A stretch of DNA of 64,000 nt from Flavobacterium sinopsychrotolerans (GCF_900110375.1 NZ_FODN01000003.1:248001-312000), one strand, 5' to 3'; numbered from the stretch's first letter, positions 53,310-62,521 are shown. Notes: generated by a model not told the origin, from the sequence alone. Numbers and translations: made by a program.

Positions 53310-54530
53310 TTAGACCACTAGTTCTATTTCTCGAGCTAGCGTGAATATAAATTTTGATCCTTTTCCCATTTCAGACTCGATATCGATAGTACCGTCTAAA
53401 GCTTCCACTATCTTTTTTACCGTAGCTAGACCTATTCCGTTTCCTTTTAAACCGTATCGATCTAATGTTGAACCAACTTCGAATATTTCAAAAATAACTT
53501 TATGATATTCTTTTGAAATTCCCGGCCCATTATCGCTAACAGCAATTTTATAAAAGCCATTTTCTTCAATTATTTCAATTTCAATCTCAATATTTTCTTT
53601 ATCGTTATACTTTATAGCATTTGTAACGAGATTAATCAATATTTGCTCAATCGCAGTTTTATTGGTGTACACAGAACTTACATTCGATTTGAAAGTAATA
53701 GAACAGTTATTTTTGAAAATAAAAAGATTGGACAGTTCTTTTTCTAATACTGAAAGGCTGATTTTGGTATTATTTTCTTTTTTTGTCACACTCGATTTAC
53801 TATAAGATAACAGGCTGTCAATCATATCTCTTAACTTAGACGAAGAACTTTTAATTAAATTAATAATCTCTTTTCCCTCCTCATCAATTGTTTCATTATA
53901 ATTGTCAATAAAAAAATCGGTTAACCCAGATATATTAGCCAAAGGAGATTTTAAATCGTGCGCAGCGATGTAAGCAAATCGTTCCAGCTCCAGATTCTTT
54001 TTTTCCAAGGCTTCCATTGTTTTTTCTAATTGAATTTTATTCAATCTCAATTCCAATAATTTCATCGTCTGTTCAGAAAGTGCTTTTAATGAACGAATTT
54101 GAGCAGGAGACAAAACTTTTGGTTTGTGATCAATTACACATATGGTTCCAAGTGGCAGCCCTTCTTCATTTGTCAAAGGTACACCGGCATAAAAAATTAC
54201 GTTGGGTTTGCCGGCAACTACAGGATTATCATGAAAACGAATATCATTTCTGGCATCCGGAATGATGAAAACATTTTTGGGGTCATTAATTGCATAAGCA
54301 CAAAAAGAATAATCTCTGGGAGTTTCTGAAATATCTAATCCTGCATGCGATTTAAACCATTGACGTTCTTCATCAACAAAAGTGATAAGAGCAATTGGGG
54401 TTCCGCAAATTTGTGATGCAATCAAGGTCAAATTATCATAGTCTGCTTCTGGAAGGGTGTCTAAAATAGAATAGGATTCCAATGATTTAATTCTTTTCTG
54501 TTCATGGATATACTTTTCTGGTACAATCAT
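53310..54530 (-). CDS. GAF-domain sensor histidine kinase
   Basis: 406 residues. Residues 15-165 are a GAF domain (IALITFVDEERQWFKSHAGLD, GTICVIDH). A short coiled coil leads to HisKA with the phospho-acceptor His191 (FAYIAAHDLKSPLANISG). HATPase_c shows the N box LINLVTNAIKYND, G1 DNGPGISKEYH and G2 LKGNGIGLATVKKIVE. No membrane helices, so it senses a cytoplasmic signal. No response regulator lies adjacent, so it is an orphan kinase. Confidence 0.92.
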   Translation of the reverse strand: MIVPEKYIHEQKRIKSLESYSILDTLPEADYDNLTLIASQICGTPIALITFVDEERQWFKSHAGLDISETPRDYSFCAYAINDPKNVFIIPDARNDIRFHDNPVVAGKPNVIFYAGVPLTNEEGLPLGTICVIDHKPKVLSPAQIRSLKALSEQTMKLLELRLNKIQLEKTMEALEKKNLELERFAYIAAHDLKSPLANISGLTDFFIDNYNETIDEEGKEIINLIKSSSSKLRDMIDSLLSYSKSSVTKKENNTKISLSVLEKELSNLFIFKNNCSITFKSNVSSVYTNKTAIEQILINLVTNAIKYNDKENIEIEIEIIEENGFYKIAVSDNGPGISKEYHKVIFEIFEVGSTLDRYGLKGNGIGLATVKKIVEALDGTIDIESEMGKGSKFIFTLAREIELVV

Positions 54531-54704
54531 TTTTGGGGTCTTTTTTATGCTTATTAACTCAATACTTTATTCAACATCCTGTTCATCCAGTCTTAAAACG
54601 TATTGATCTATATACTTATAGAGTACAAAATTACCTATTTTACTAATTTTTATTTGATAGAGACCTAGATTTTATATAAATTTTAATACAAAAAGAAAAA
54701 TTGC

Positions 54705-54734
54705 TCTAAGTTAATTTATGATTATTAACTTAGA
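54705..54734 (-). terminator. terminator of the M24 peptidase gene
   Basis: TCTAAGTTAAT (54705-54715) pairs with ATTAACTTAGA (54724-54734); minus-strand readthrough gives a T-rich tail. It lies in the 54531-54818 gap, which otherwise contains nothing I can support. Confidence 0.65.
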
Positions 54735-54818
54735 ACGATTCCTTGTGTATTCAAATCTACCGCTGTTAAATAGTAAAAAGCAATAGAAAATTAGTATAAC
54801 TATCTAAAAATAAAATTA

Positions 54819-56303
54819 CTAATCTAAACTAGGTACAGAGAAAGTATCTAAAACACTTTTTTCATTCATAAGTACTTCAATTTCATTTGATTTTCTTGGT
54901 GCTTCCACAGATAAATTTACCGGTCCATTTGTTGTAATTAAAATATCATCTTCAATTCGCACCGCAATTCCCCACCATTTTTTATCACAATCACTACCAA
55001 TTGGAATATAAATTCCCGGCTCAACAGTAACGACCATATCAGCTTCAAAAGCATTGTACAAACCCGGATCGTGAACATCTAGCCCAATATGATGCGAAGT
55101 TCCGTGCGGAAAATATTTTCGGGATTCTTGTTCTGTTTTTATAATTCCTAATTTCACTAAACCGACACTGATTATTTTACGTGCTGCAGCATCAGGAGCA
55201 TTAAAACTATTTCCAATTTTTGCGGCGGCAATTCCTACTTCTTGAGCTTCATACACTAAATCATAAATCTGTTTTTGCTCTAGGGAAAATTTTCCGTTAG
55301 CAGGAATTGTTCGCGTTACATCAGCCGTGTACCCATGATATTCAGCCCCTAAATCCATTAAAACCAAATCATTTTCGACTTTCATTTTGCTATTTTCAAT
55401 ATAATGCAATACACAACCGTTGTTTCCAGCGCCCACGATTGATGGATAACCCTCAAACTCGCTGCCATACTTTTTATAAACAAATTCATGAATTCCCTGT
55501 ATTTCCGTTTCAGACATTCCCGGATGCATTGCTTTCATGATTTCACGTTGTCCCATTGCCGAAATCCGAACGGCTTTGGTCAACAAAACCAACTCTTCCT
55601 TTGATTTTTTCTCCCGCAAACTCGCCATAAACGTCAATATCGATTTGGTATTTATAGTTGCCTTTTTTGAAGTGACACTTTTTTTAGCATTAATTTCGTT
55701 TTGCACATTCAAATCCATTTGAGGCTTCACTTTTTCGTTGTAACCAATTTCGGATTTAAACGCTCCAATTAATTTGTATAAATCCGCTTTTTCATTTTTC
55801 GAATTTCGGGTGTCATCTTCCAATTCCTTAAAGAACAAAGTGCCAAAACTGGCATAATCAATCTCAGAATTTAAAAACGCTGCTCCATTGAAAGCATTTT
55901 CAAAACCCAACTCTTTTTTGGCGCCTTCTGTTCCTAAACGCACGCCTGTCCATTGCTCCTCTCTTGGATTTTTTTCCTGAACGTACAATAATTCATGGAA
56001 TGATTTCCCGTCTTTATTGGTTTGATTGTTCGAAAAAATTACCAAAACTGAATTCGGCTCTTTGTATCCTGTCAAATAATAAAAATCGGGATCTTGATGG
56101 TAGATGAAATCTACATCATTGGCTCGGTTCCGAATGGGATTACTAAAAAACACTGCAACACTATTGTTAGGCATTTTAGCCCGTAAAGCTTCTCTTTTTT
56201 CTTTATGAAATTGAGCGGATAAATAATCGTTTGGATTTCCGTTTTGTGCTATAGAAACACCTACAAAAAAGATAGTGAAAACAAAAGAAAGTTTAAAATT
56301 CAT
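54819..56303 (-). CDS. secreted M24-family aminopeptidase P-like peptidase
   Basis: 494 residues from the ATG at 56303; the frame is open 12 codons further with a TTG, but the ATG gives a clear signal peptide (MNFKLSFVFTIFFVGVSIAQ). The N-terminal half is the aminopeptidase P N-domain (LLYVQEKNPREEQWTGVRLG). The pita-bread metal ligands are two Asp in MDLGAEYHGYTADVTRT, His in FPHGTSHHIGLDVHD, Glu in VVTVEPGIYIP and Glu in VRIEDDILITTNG. It removes N-terminal residues before proline. A periplasmic location is likely. Confidence 0.92.
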   Translation of the reverse strand: MNFKLSFVFTIFFVGVSIAQNGNPNDYLSAQFHKEKREALRAKMPNNSVAVFFSNPIRNRANDVDFIYHQDPDFYYLTGYKEPNSVLVIFSNNQTNKDGKSFHELLYVQEKNPREEQWTGVRLGTEGAKKELGFENAFNGAAFLNSEIDYASFGTLFFKELEDDTRNSKNEKADLYKLIGAFKSEIGYNEKVKPQMDLNVQNEINAKKSVTSKKATINTKSILTFMASLREKKSKEELVLLTKAVRISAMGQREIMKAMHPGMSETEIQGIHEFVYKKYGSEFEGYPSIVGAGNNGCVLHYIENSKMKVENDLVLMDLGAEYHGYTADVTRTIPANGKFSLEQKQIYDLVYEAQEVGIAAAKIGNSFNAPDAAARKIISVGLVKLGIIKTEQESRKYFPHGTSHHIGLDVHDPGLYNAFEADMVVTVEPGIYIPIGSDCDKKWWGIAVRIEDDILITTNGPVNLSVEAPRKSNEIEVLMNEKSVLDTFSVPSLD

Positions 56304-56552
56304 AGCGCTACATTTTAGAGTTTTGCAAAATAAATACAAGATTTTAACAGCATTAATTAGTACGTAAATATAATTTTTTTGTGCGTACCAACTACAATTT
56401 TTATCTAAAGGCTGATTTAGAAATACGCTTGAAAATAGAAAAAGAGCATCAAAAGTTTTTCAACTTCTGAGTACTCTTTAGCAAAAGTGCTTCATAATCC
56501 TAAAATTAACCAAAACTAAACCTTATGAAAATGTTTAATAAGCACTTATAAT

Positions 56553-56978
56553 TTATTTTCTATATTTTAAACTTGGACCATCACAAAAATTCCAAGTGTT
56601 AGACAAGGAATTATTGGCAGTCAAAAGCAATATTTCTTTTTTATTTCCAAAACAGCTACCTATAATTTCGCTGTCATTTGGATAAGTTAGTTCAAAAGAT
56701 GTTCCGTCTGATTGAATTGTAGTCGTGTAGGTTCCAGAAATGGAAGTTTTAACCGAATTACTTTCTCTAGATTTTGTAAATGTTCCGTTAGTATTGAAAA
56801 AATAAAATTCCTGCCATTCCATTGCTGCGCCTGTAGTTTCAGAATTAGGAATAGAACCCGACATCGCAACCAAAGTCCATTTTCCGTAATAACCAGTGCT
56901 ATCTGTTGTTACACTATCATCCTTTGAACAGGAATTAAGAACAGTAAGAAAAATAAAGATAATGATTGGTGTTTTCAT
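56553..56978 (-). CDS. lipocalin-like lipoprotein
   Basis: 141 residues from the ATG at 56978. The lipobox VLNSC makes Cys17 the modified residue, after MKTPIIIFIFLTVLNSC. The mature part (YYGKWTLVAMSG, FYFFNTNGTFTKSRESNS, ISGTYTT, NTWNFCDG) has the GxW-and-strand pattern of lipocalin_4-like domains common in Flavobacterium lipoproteins. Ligand and role unknown. The frame extends upstream to a further start at 57011, which is rejected because it would bury the lipobox. Confidence 0.8.
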   Translation of the reverse strand: MKTPIIIFIFLTVLNSCSKDDSVTTDSTGYYGKWTLVAMSGSIPNSETTGAAMEWQEFYFFNTNGTFTKSRESNSVKTSISGTYTTTIQSDGTSFELTYPNDSEIIGSCFGNKKEILLLTANNSLSNTWNFCDGPSLKYRK

Positions 56979-57110
56979 GCGGCAAATTTTGTTGCTATGG
57001 ATTAGACGCAATTTCTTGCAAAAGGTTGCGTCAAATTAGAATTATTTTTTTCTAAAGTTAAAAAAGTTAAAAATAGATTCCGAAACATCCTTATTTTGAC
57101 TCTAAAAACA

Positions 57111-57170
57111 CCGCTAATTCCCAAATTTCAAATGGATAGTACCATTTAAAAATTAGTGAATTAGCGGTTG
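57111..57170. repeat. AATTAGTGAATTAGCGG-type inverted repeat, copy 2
   Basis: Left arm ACCGCTAATTCCCAAATTTC (57109-57128) and right arm, with TTAGTGAATTAGCGGT, pair imperfectly around a 20-base loop. The right arm shares AAATTAGTGAATTAGCGGTT with copy 1. Confidence 0.6.
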
Positions 57171-57186
57171 AACTAGACTTAAAGTC

Positions 57187-57735
57187 TTATTCTCTTTCCT
57201 CGTAAATTTTAAGCAATTGCGTAACCGTATTCCAATTGCGGATTGTTGCAATAACATTCAGTTTTTTCTCGATGTATTTTTGGTCGAATCTGGTCTTTCC
57301 GGCGCCAACAGCATATTTTATAAAAATTCTGTTGCCATCAATATTGGCTTCATCCGGTTTGAATTGGCTAATTTTCAAATCGTTCATGCTGGTGCTTTGC
57401 AACGTGGTCGAAATAAAAGCCACATATAACTTCTTAGTATCAATATCTTTTTCCTTCAAGAAAGGATTGTTCTTGAAACACGCTTCTAAATCTGCGGAAC
57501 CAATTACTACAACAGGTACTTCATGACCAAAAGCCTTAAAAATTTCCTGCTTTATTTTGAAACCAACAGCAGCAGGATTTTCCTCCTCCGTATCCACAAA
57601 AACATTTCCAGATTGAATATAGGTTTGTACATTTTGAAAACCAATGGCTTCCAAAGTTGTTTTGAGTGCCTCCATTTTTATCATACTGTGACCGGAAACA
57701 TTAATGCCACGAAGCAATGCGAGATGAGTTGTCAT
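57187..57735 (-). CDS. DUF1697 family protein
   Basis: 182 residues with the DUF1697 opening MTTHLALLRGINVSGHSMIKMEALKTTLEAIGFQNVQTYIQSGNVFVD, and KYAVGAGKTRFDQKYIEKKLNVIATIRNWNTV near the end. Function unknown; small enough to be a ligand-binding or stress protein. Monocistronic. Confidence 0.9.
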   Translation of the reverse strand: MTTHLALLRGINVSGHSMIKMEALKTTLEAIGFQNVQTYIQSGNVFVDTEEENPAAVGFKIKQEIFKAFGHEVPVVVIGSADLEACFKNNPFLKEKDIDTKKLYVAFISTTLQSTSMNDLKISQFKPDEANIDGNRIFIKYAVGAGKTRFDQKYIEKKLNVIATIRNWNTVTQLLKIYEERE

Positions 57736-57763
57736 TTTTTAAGCTTTTTATTTTTTTAGGAAC

Positions 57764-58651
57764 TTAAGATAGTTTGAAATTAGGATTTTCATAATCAAAA
57801 TCTTGCAATTTTAGTGAGCAATCAAGAACAAAATCAATTAAAAATTGACAATCTTCAGAACAAATTTCTTCAAAATATTTTTGATTGTGAATTACATAAT
57901 TACCTGTTGAAATCTCTTTATAAAGTTCTGGCGTAATCATTGTAAATTTAGAATATTTTCTAAAATCTATTCCCAAAGAAATAACTTCCAAAGTATTTTC
58001 TATTTCACTAAATTTATTATTCATTTGTTTAACTACATCTATTAGTTGACCTTCATTGTTATTTGGATTTCTATCTAATCTAATACTTTTTGAAAAATTG
58101 AATAATGTTCTTTTTCTATAATCTAATTTATTCTCCTTATACTCTGAAAGAAGTTCTTGAAAACTCACCGCTACATCAAATATGCAATTTTCTATTTCAC
58201 TAGAAATTAATTTTTTTTGAGCAGAAATAAGCAGGTTCTTAGTTTTCTTGAACTTAATTAATTCAAAAAGGGAAATTTCTGAAAAATTTAAACCAAAAAT
58301 TGACAATGTATTTTGTTCAAAAAAATCTGACGCATTAACTCTTGATGTCTCAATTTCAATTTTTGCAGGAAGAAGGCCTCTATGTTTTAAATTAACTCTT
58401 CTGGAATTTAAATTATTCATTGATTCTTTTAACGTTAGTGGTAAATGATTCCAATATTCAATAAAAGAAAATTTATCTGATTTTACACCTTTATGTTCCG
58501 ACGCAAGTTTTAAAAACATTTCAATACTATCATGGAAAGTTAATATTGAAAAGAAAGAGATAGATTCAGATTGTTTCGATTGTTCTAAACCAGTTTTATA
58601 CAGTAACTTTACAATTGAAAGTCTTTTTATTAATATTTCTTTATCTATCAT
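57764..58651 (-). CDS. unknown protein with HEPN-like Rx4H motif
   Basis: I do not recognise a named family. The 295 residues are helical, low in GC, and without signal peptide or membrane segment. Residues 85-90 read RVNLKH, in a context NSRRVNLKHRGLLP that resembles the Rx4-6H catalytic motif of HEPN ribonucleases. Neighbour context gives no partner. If active it could be a standalone toxin-like nuclease in defence or stress. The promoter upstream is a good consensus. The call rests on one motif, so a scaffold role is also possible. Confidence 0.55.
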   Translation of the reverse strand: MIDKEILIKRLSIVKLLYKTGLEQSKQSESISFFSILTFHDSIEMFLKLASEHKGVKSDKFSFIEYWNHLPLTLKESMNNLNSRRVNLKHRGLLPAKIEIETSRVNASDFFEQNTLSIFGLNFSEISLFELIKFKKTKNLLISAQKKLISSEIENCIFDVAVSFQELLSEYKENKLDYRKRTLFNFSKSIRLDRNPNNNEGQLIDVVKQMNNKFSEIENTLEVISLGIDFRKYSKFTMITPELYKEISTGNYVIHNQKYFEEICSEDCQFLIDFVLDCSLKLQDFDYENPNFKLS

Positions 58652-58700
58652 TATAATGTTGATTTTAGTTTTAAAACAAACTCAATTGTAATCAATCTTC

Positions 58701-58732
58701 CAAATATACATATTTTCCTACTCCATTTCCAA
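58701..58732 (-). promoter_or_regulatory. promoter of the HEPN-like gene
   Basis: On the minus strand TTG (58732-58730), 21-base spacer and TATATTTG (58708-58701), 49 bases before the ATG at 58651. Confidence 0.55.
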
Positions 58733-58851
58733 ACATTCTCATTTCCAAATTTCCAAACAAAAAACTATCTTCGCTTCATCAAACTAAAAATCCGTTTTAA
58801 TCTGGGTTTTGCTTTTGCAAATCCGTTTTATCTGTATCCAAAAAAATCTAA

Positions 58852-60957
58852 ATGCAAAACCTCCTACTCACTCCCATCGAATACCTGAAAGGCGTTGGTC
58901 CCAATCGGGGCGAATTGCTGCGTAGGGAATTGGGAATTTATAAGTACTTGGATTTGGTTAATTTTTTTCCAAACAGATACATTGACCGAACGCGGTATTA
59001 CAAGATTAACGAACTGCAAAACAACATTGCCGAGGTTCAAATCATCGGTAAAATCATCAACATCAAAACCGTTGAATTTGGTCGCAATCAAAAACGATTG
59101 GTAGCAACTTTTGTGGATGATACAGGCCAAATGGAACTCGTTTGGTTTCAAGGTCACAAATGGATTCGGGAGAGTTTGAAGCTGAATGAAATGTGTGTGA
59201 TTTTTGGGAAATGCACGTCTTTTGGAAGTACTTTCAATATGGCGCATCCGGAAATTGAATTGATGAGCGAGCATGAAAAAAGTCTGCGTTCAGCCATGCA
59301 ACCCGTTTATCCTTCGACAGAAACCTTGACAAATCGCGGGATTTCAAATCGAGTAATTAACAAAATGATGCAACAATTGTTTCTGGAAACGCAAGCATTA
59401 TTCACAGAAACTTTGCCAGATTATTTAATCAACGAGTTAAAACTGATTCCTAAAAAAGCGGCTTTATTCAACATCCATTTTCCAAAAAGTACCGAAGTTT
59501 TGGCAAAAGCCAAATTCCGACTAATATTTGAGGAATTGTTCTTTATTCAATTGCAATTAATCACAAAGAATCTCATTCGGAAACATAAAATAAAAGGACA
59601 TCCGTTTGCAACGGTAGGCGAAAATTTCAATAATTTTTATCAGCATCATTTGCCTTTTCAATTGACCAATGCACAAAAAAGAGTTATCAAAGAAATCCGA
59701 ACGGATATGGGAAGCAACGCCCAAATGAACCGATTGCTGCAAGGTGATGTAGGTTCCGGAAAAACCATTGTGGCTTTTATGAGCATGCTTTTGGCACTTG
59801 ATAATGGATTCCAAGCGTGCTTGATGGCGCCCACGGAAATCTTGGCAAACCAGCACTTTGTTGGTTTGTACGAATTAGCCGAAACCTTAAATATAAATAT
59901 CAGAATCCTAACGGGTTCTACCAAAATAGCACAACGCAGGATTATCCATGAAGAACTGGAAAACGGTACGTTACATATTCTCATCGGAACGCATGCTTTA
60001 CTTGAAGACAAAGTAAAATTCAAGAATTTAGGACTGGCTGTGATTGATGAACAGCATCGTTTTGGTGTAGAACAACGCTCTAAATTGTGGAAGAAAAATG
60101 TGATTCCGCCACACGTTTTAGTGATGACCGCCACGCCTATTCCACGAACTTTGGCAATGAGTTTGTATGGGGATTTAGACATTTCAGTGATTGATGAATT
60201 GCCTCCGGGACGAAAACCGATTCAAACCGTACATCGTTTTGACAGCAACCGTTTGAAGGTTTGGAAATTCCTTCGGGACGAAATTGCTTTGGGTCGCCAA
60301 ATCTATATTGTCTATCCGTTAATCCAAGAATCGGAAAAAATGGATTTCAAGGATTTAATGGATGGTTACGAAAGTGTTTCCAGAGATTTTCCATTGCCAC
60401 AATATTCGATTTCAATCCTTCACGGAAAGATGAAACCAGCGGAAAAAGATACCGAAATGAAACGTTTTTCGGAAGGGAAAACCAATATTATGGTGGCCAC
60501 AACCGTAATTGAGGTCGGTGTGAATGTTCCGAACGCCAGTGTGATGATTATTGAAAGTGCGGAACGTTTTGGATTATCGCAACTGCATCAGCTTCGCGGT
60601 CGTGTGGGTCGTGGTGCCGAGCAAAGTTATTGCATCCTGATGACGAGTCATAAATTGAGTTCCGACAGTAAAACCCGAATGGAAACGATGGTACAAACCA
60701 ACGATGGTTTCGAAATTGCCGAAGTCGACTTGAAGCTTCGTGGTCCAGGAGATTTAATGGGAACGCAACAAAGCGGTGTTTTAAATCTTCAAATTGCCGA
60801 TTTGGTTCGAGACCGAGACACTTTGGCATTAGCCAGAAATTATGCTTTAAAACTTCTGAAAGATGATGCCGGAATGCAAAAACCGGAACATGCTGCTTTG
60901 AGAGCTGTTTTTATCGAAATGACCAAAAAGAAAAATATTTGGAATTATATTAGTTAA
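58852..60957 (+). CDS. recG: ATP-dependent DNA helicase RecG
   Basis: RecG reverses stalled replication forks and migrates Holliday junctions. 701 residues in the usual order: wedge/OB-fold domain (TPIEYLKGVGPNRGELLRRELGI, FATFVDDTGQMELVWFQG-like strands), helicase motif I LQGDVGSGKTIVAFMSML, motif Ia APTEILANQH, motif II VIDEQHRFGVEQR, motif III TATPIPRTLAM, motif VI QLRGRVGRGAEQSYC and the late GPGDLMGTQQSG. Start ATG at 58852. Confidence 0.95.
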   Translation: MQNLLLTPIEYLKGVGPNRGELLRRELGIYKYLDLVNFFPNRYIDRTRYYKINELQNNIAEVQIIGKIINIKTVEFGRNQKRLVATFVDDTGQMELVWFQGHKWIRESLKLNEMCVIFGKCTSFGSTFNMAHPEIELMSEHEKSLRSAMQPVYPSTETLTNRGISNRVINKMMQQLFLETQALFTETLPDYLINELKLIPKKAALFNIHFPKSTEVLAKAKFRLIFEELFFIQLQLITKNLIRKHKIKGHPFATVGENFNNFYQHHLPFQLTNAQKRVIKEIRTDMGSNAQMNRLLQGDVGSGKTIVAFMSMLLALDNGFQACLMAPTEILANQHFVGLYELAETLNINIRILTGSTKIAQRRIIHEELENGTLHILIGTHALLEDKVKFKNLGLAVIDEQHRFGVEQRSKLWKKNVIPPHVLVMTATPIPRTLAMSLYGDLDISVIDELPPGRKPIQTVHRFDSNRLKVWKFLRDEIALGRQIYIVYPLIQESEKMDFKDLMDGYESVSRDFPLPQYSISILHGKMKPAEKDTEMKRFSEGKTNIMVATTVIEVGVNVPNASVMIIESAERFGLSQLHQLRGRVGRGAEQSYCILMTSHKLSSDSKTRMETMVQTNDGFEIAEVDLKLRGPGDLMGTQQSGVLNLQIADLVRDRDTLALARNYALKLLKDDAGMQKPEHAALRAVFIEMTKKKNIWNYIS

Positions 60958-60980
60958 GCGGCATTACAAATGTTTTTTTT

Positions 60981-61126
60981 AACCATATAAGGCATGTAAG
61001 TTTCAAGATACTGCTTCGTTATAACTTCATTTATTAATTTAAAATTATATAAATCAGTAATTTATATGTTTTAACAATTTTTAATTCAATAATAATTATT
61101 ATAAAACTTACATGTCTTACATGTTT
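60981..61126. repeat. ATATAAG-type inverted repeat, copy C
   Basis: AACCATATAAGGCATGTAAG (60981-61000) and AACTTACATGTCTTACATGT (61105-61124) are imperfect inverses; they match the unit ACATATAAGTCATATAAG of copies A and B at most positions. It lies in the 60958-61383 gap between recG and the RND operon. Confidence 0.6.
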
Positions 61127-61263
61127 CAAAAAGATGCTGTTTAACTTATTTCCTTAAAAATATCATTTTTTCAATTCTGGATTAAACCATTTTCGTTTTT
61201 AGAAGTCTTAAAATCTAATTATATTGGGTTTTATGCATTTGTACGTGAATCGCTCATCAATTG

Positions 61264-61289
61264 TTAATATTTGTATGTACAAACGTTAA
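61264..61289. promoter_or_regulatory. TetR-type operator-like palindrome before the RND operon
   Basis: TTAA-TA-TTTGTA-TG-TACAAA-CG-TTAA: 26 bases symmetrical apart from the two inner pairs, 95 bases upstream of the adaptor ATG. The shape resembles TetR/AcrR operators. No regulator gene is adjacent. Confidence 0.5.
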
Positions 61290-61328
61290 ATAAAAATTAA
61301 CAAGATCATAATTCCCGTTTCTAAAACC

Positions 61329-61336
61329 TAAATTTG
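61329..61336 (+). promoter_or_regulatory. -7 box of the RND operon
   Basis: TAAATTTG matches TAnnTTTG, 47 bases before the ATG at 61384 and about 40 bases downstream of the palindrome. Confidence 0.45.
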
Positions 61337-61383
61337 TTTTTAACTAAAATTACTGAAACCTAATCCTACTTTATATCACACCT

Positions 61384-62442
61384 ATGAAAATTAAATACGT
61401 AGTTTATGCCTTGCTAACCATTGGAATTATTGGCTTTATTGGATACAGAATCACAGAAAATAAAGGCGAAAACGCAGATTCAAAAGATCCAAAAGGAAAA
61501 GGCAAATCGATGAGCGTAAACGGAATTGTAGCAACACCACAAACTTTTGACAATAATTTATCACTTTCCGGCTCTATTGAAGCCAATGAGCAAGTAGAAA
61601 TCCGCAGTGAAGTTTCTGGAATTGTGGAAGGAATTTATTTTCAGGAAGGAAGTAATGTGAGCAAAGGCCAAGTACTTTTTAAAGTAAATGATTTAGAGTT
61701 AAGAGCTCAATTGAGACAAACATCAACCAGAGAAGGATTGGCTTCAGAAAATGAACGACGAGCCAAATTATTATTGCAAAAAGAAGCCATCAGTCAAGAA
61801 GAATATGATTTGGCCAGAGCTGATTTAAAATCGGCACAAGCCCAAAGTCAATTGATAAAAGCGCAAATCGCCAAAACATCCGTTAGAGCGCCATTCTCAG
61901 GGAGAATCGGATTGCGTTCTATTTCGCCCGGTACTTACATCACACCAGTGATTTTGGTAGCAAAATTAGTGAACACGGGAAAATTAAAAATCACTTTTTC
62001 GATTCCTGAAAAATACGCCAGCCAAGTAAAAACAAACACCTATATAACCTTCAAAGTTGCAGGTTCTGATGATAAATATACCGCTAAAGTTTATGCCATA
62101 GAGCCTGAAGTAGCAGTAGCAACAAGAACTTTACAGGTTCGTGCAATTGCCGAAAATAGCAGCGGAAAATTATTACCGGGAACATTTGCAGATGTCGAAT
62201 TACCTTTAGACATTATAAAAGACGCTATCGTAGTCCCAACAGAAGCTGTAATTCCAGTTCAAAACGGTAAAAAAGTTTTTATCTCCAGCAATGGTCAAGC
62301 CAAAGAAGTAATGATAGAAACCGCCACACGAACAGATGCTTCTATTCTGGTACTTTCTGGTTTGAAACCCGGCGATACTGTAATTACAAGTGGTGTTATG
62401 TCCTTAAAAAACGAAACTCCTGTAAAAGTTCTAATAAAATAA
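61384..62442 (+). CDS. RND efflux periplasmic adaptor (HlyD/MexA family)
   Basis: 352 residues with an N-terminal membrane anchor (VVYALLTIGIIGFIGYRI). The lipoyl/barrel-sandwich region (VEIRSEVSGIVEGIYFQEGSNVSKGQVLFKVND), a coiled-coil hairpin (LQKEAISQEEYDLARADLKSAQAQ), and the beta-barrel and membrane-proximal parts follow; the second lipoyl half reads VRAPFSGRIGLRSISPGTYITP. It bridges the RND pump and an outer-membrane channel. Upstream of the pump gene by 79 bases. Confidence 0.92.
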   Translation: MKIKYVVYALLTIGIIGFIGYRITENKGENADSKDPKGKGKSMSVNGIVATPQTFDNNLSLSGSIEANEQVEIRSEVSGIVEGIYFQEGSNVSKGQVLFKVNDLELRAQLRQTSTREGLASENERRAKLLLQKEAISQEEYDLARADLKSAQAQSQLIKAQIAKTSVRAPFSGRIGLRSISPGTYITPVILVAKLVNTGKLKITFSIPEKYASQVKTNTYITFKVAGSDDKYTAKVYAIEPEVAVATRTLQVRAIAENSSGKLLPGTFADVELPLDIIKDAIVVPTEAVIPVQNGKKVFISSNGQAKEVMIETATRTDASILVLSGLKPGDTVITSGVMSLKNETPVKVLIK

Positions 62443-62450
62443 TTTTAAAA

Positions 62451-62505
62451 GTTATAAATTATGAATTATGAGTTTACACAGTACTCATAATTCATAATTT
62501 ATAAC
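62451..62505. repeat. 23-bp inverted repeat inside the RND operon
   Basis: Perfect arms 62451-62473 (opening GTTATAAATTATGAATTATG) and 62483-62505, with a 9-base loop. It fills most of the 79-base gap between adaptor and pump, so the message would contain a long hairpin between the two coding regions. Confidence 0.85.
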
Positions 62506-62521
62506 TCATAATTCAAAAAAA

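Noticed and set aside
59658..60182. 174-residue ORF antisense to recG
   Set aside because: Lies wholly inside recG on the opposite strand and has no promoter; a shadow of the high-information helicase coding sequence.
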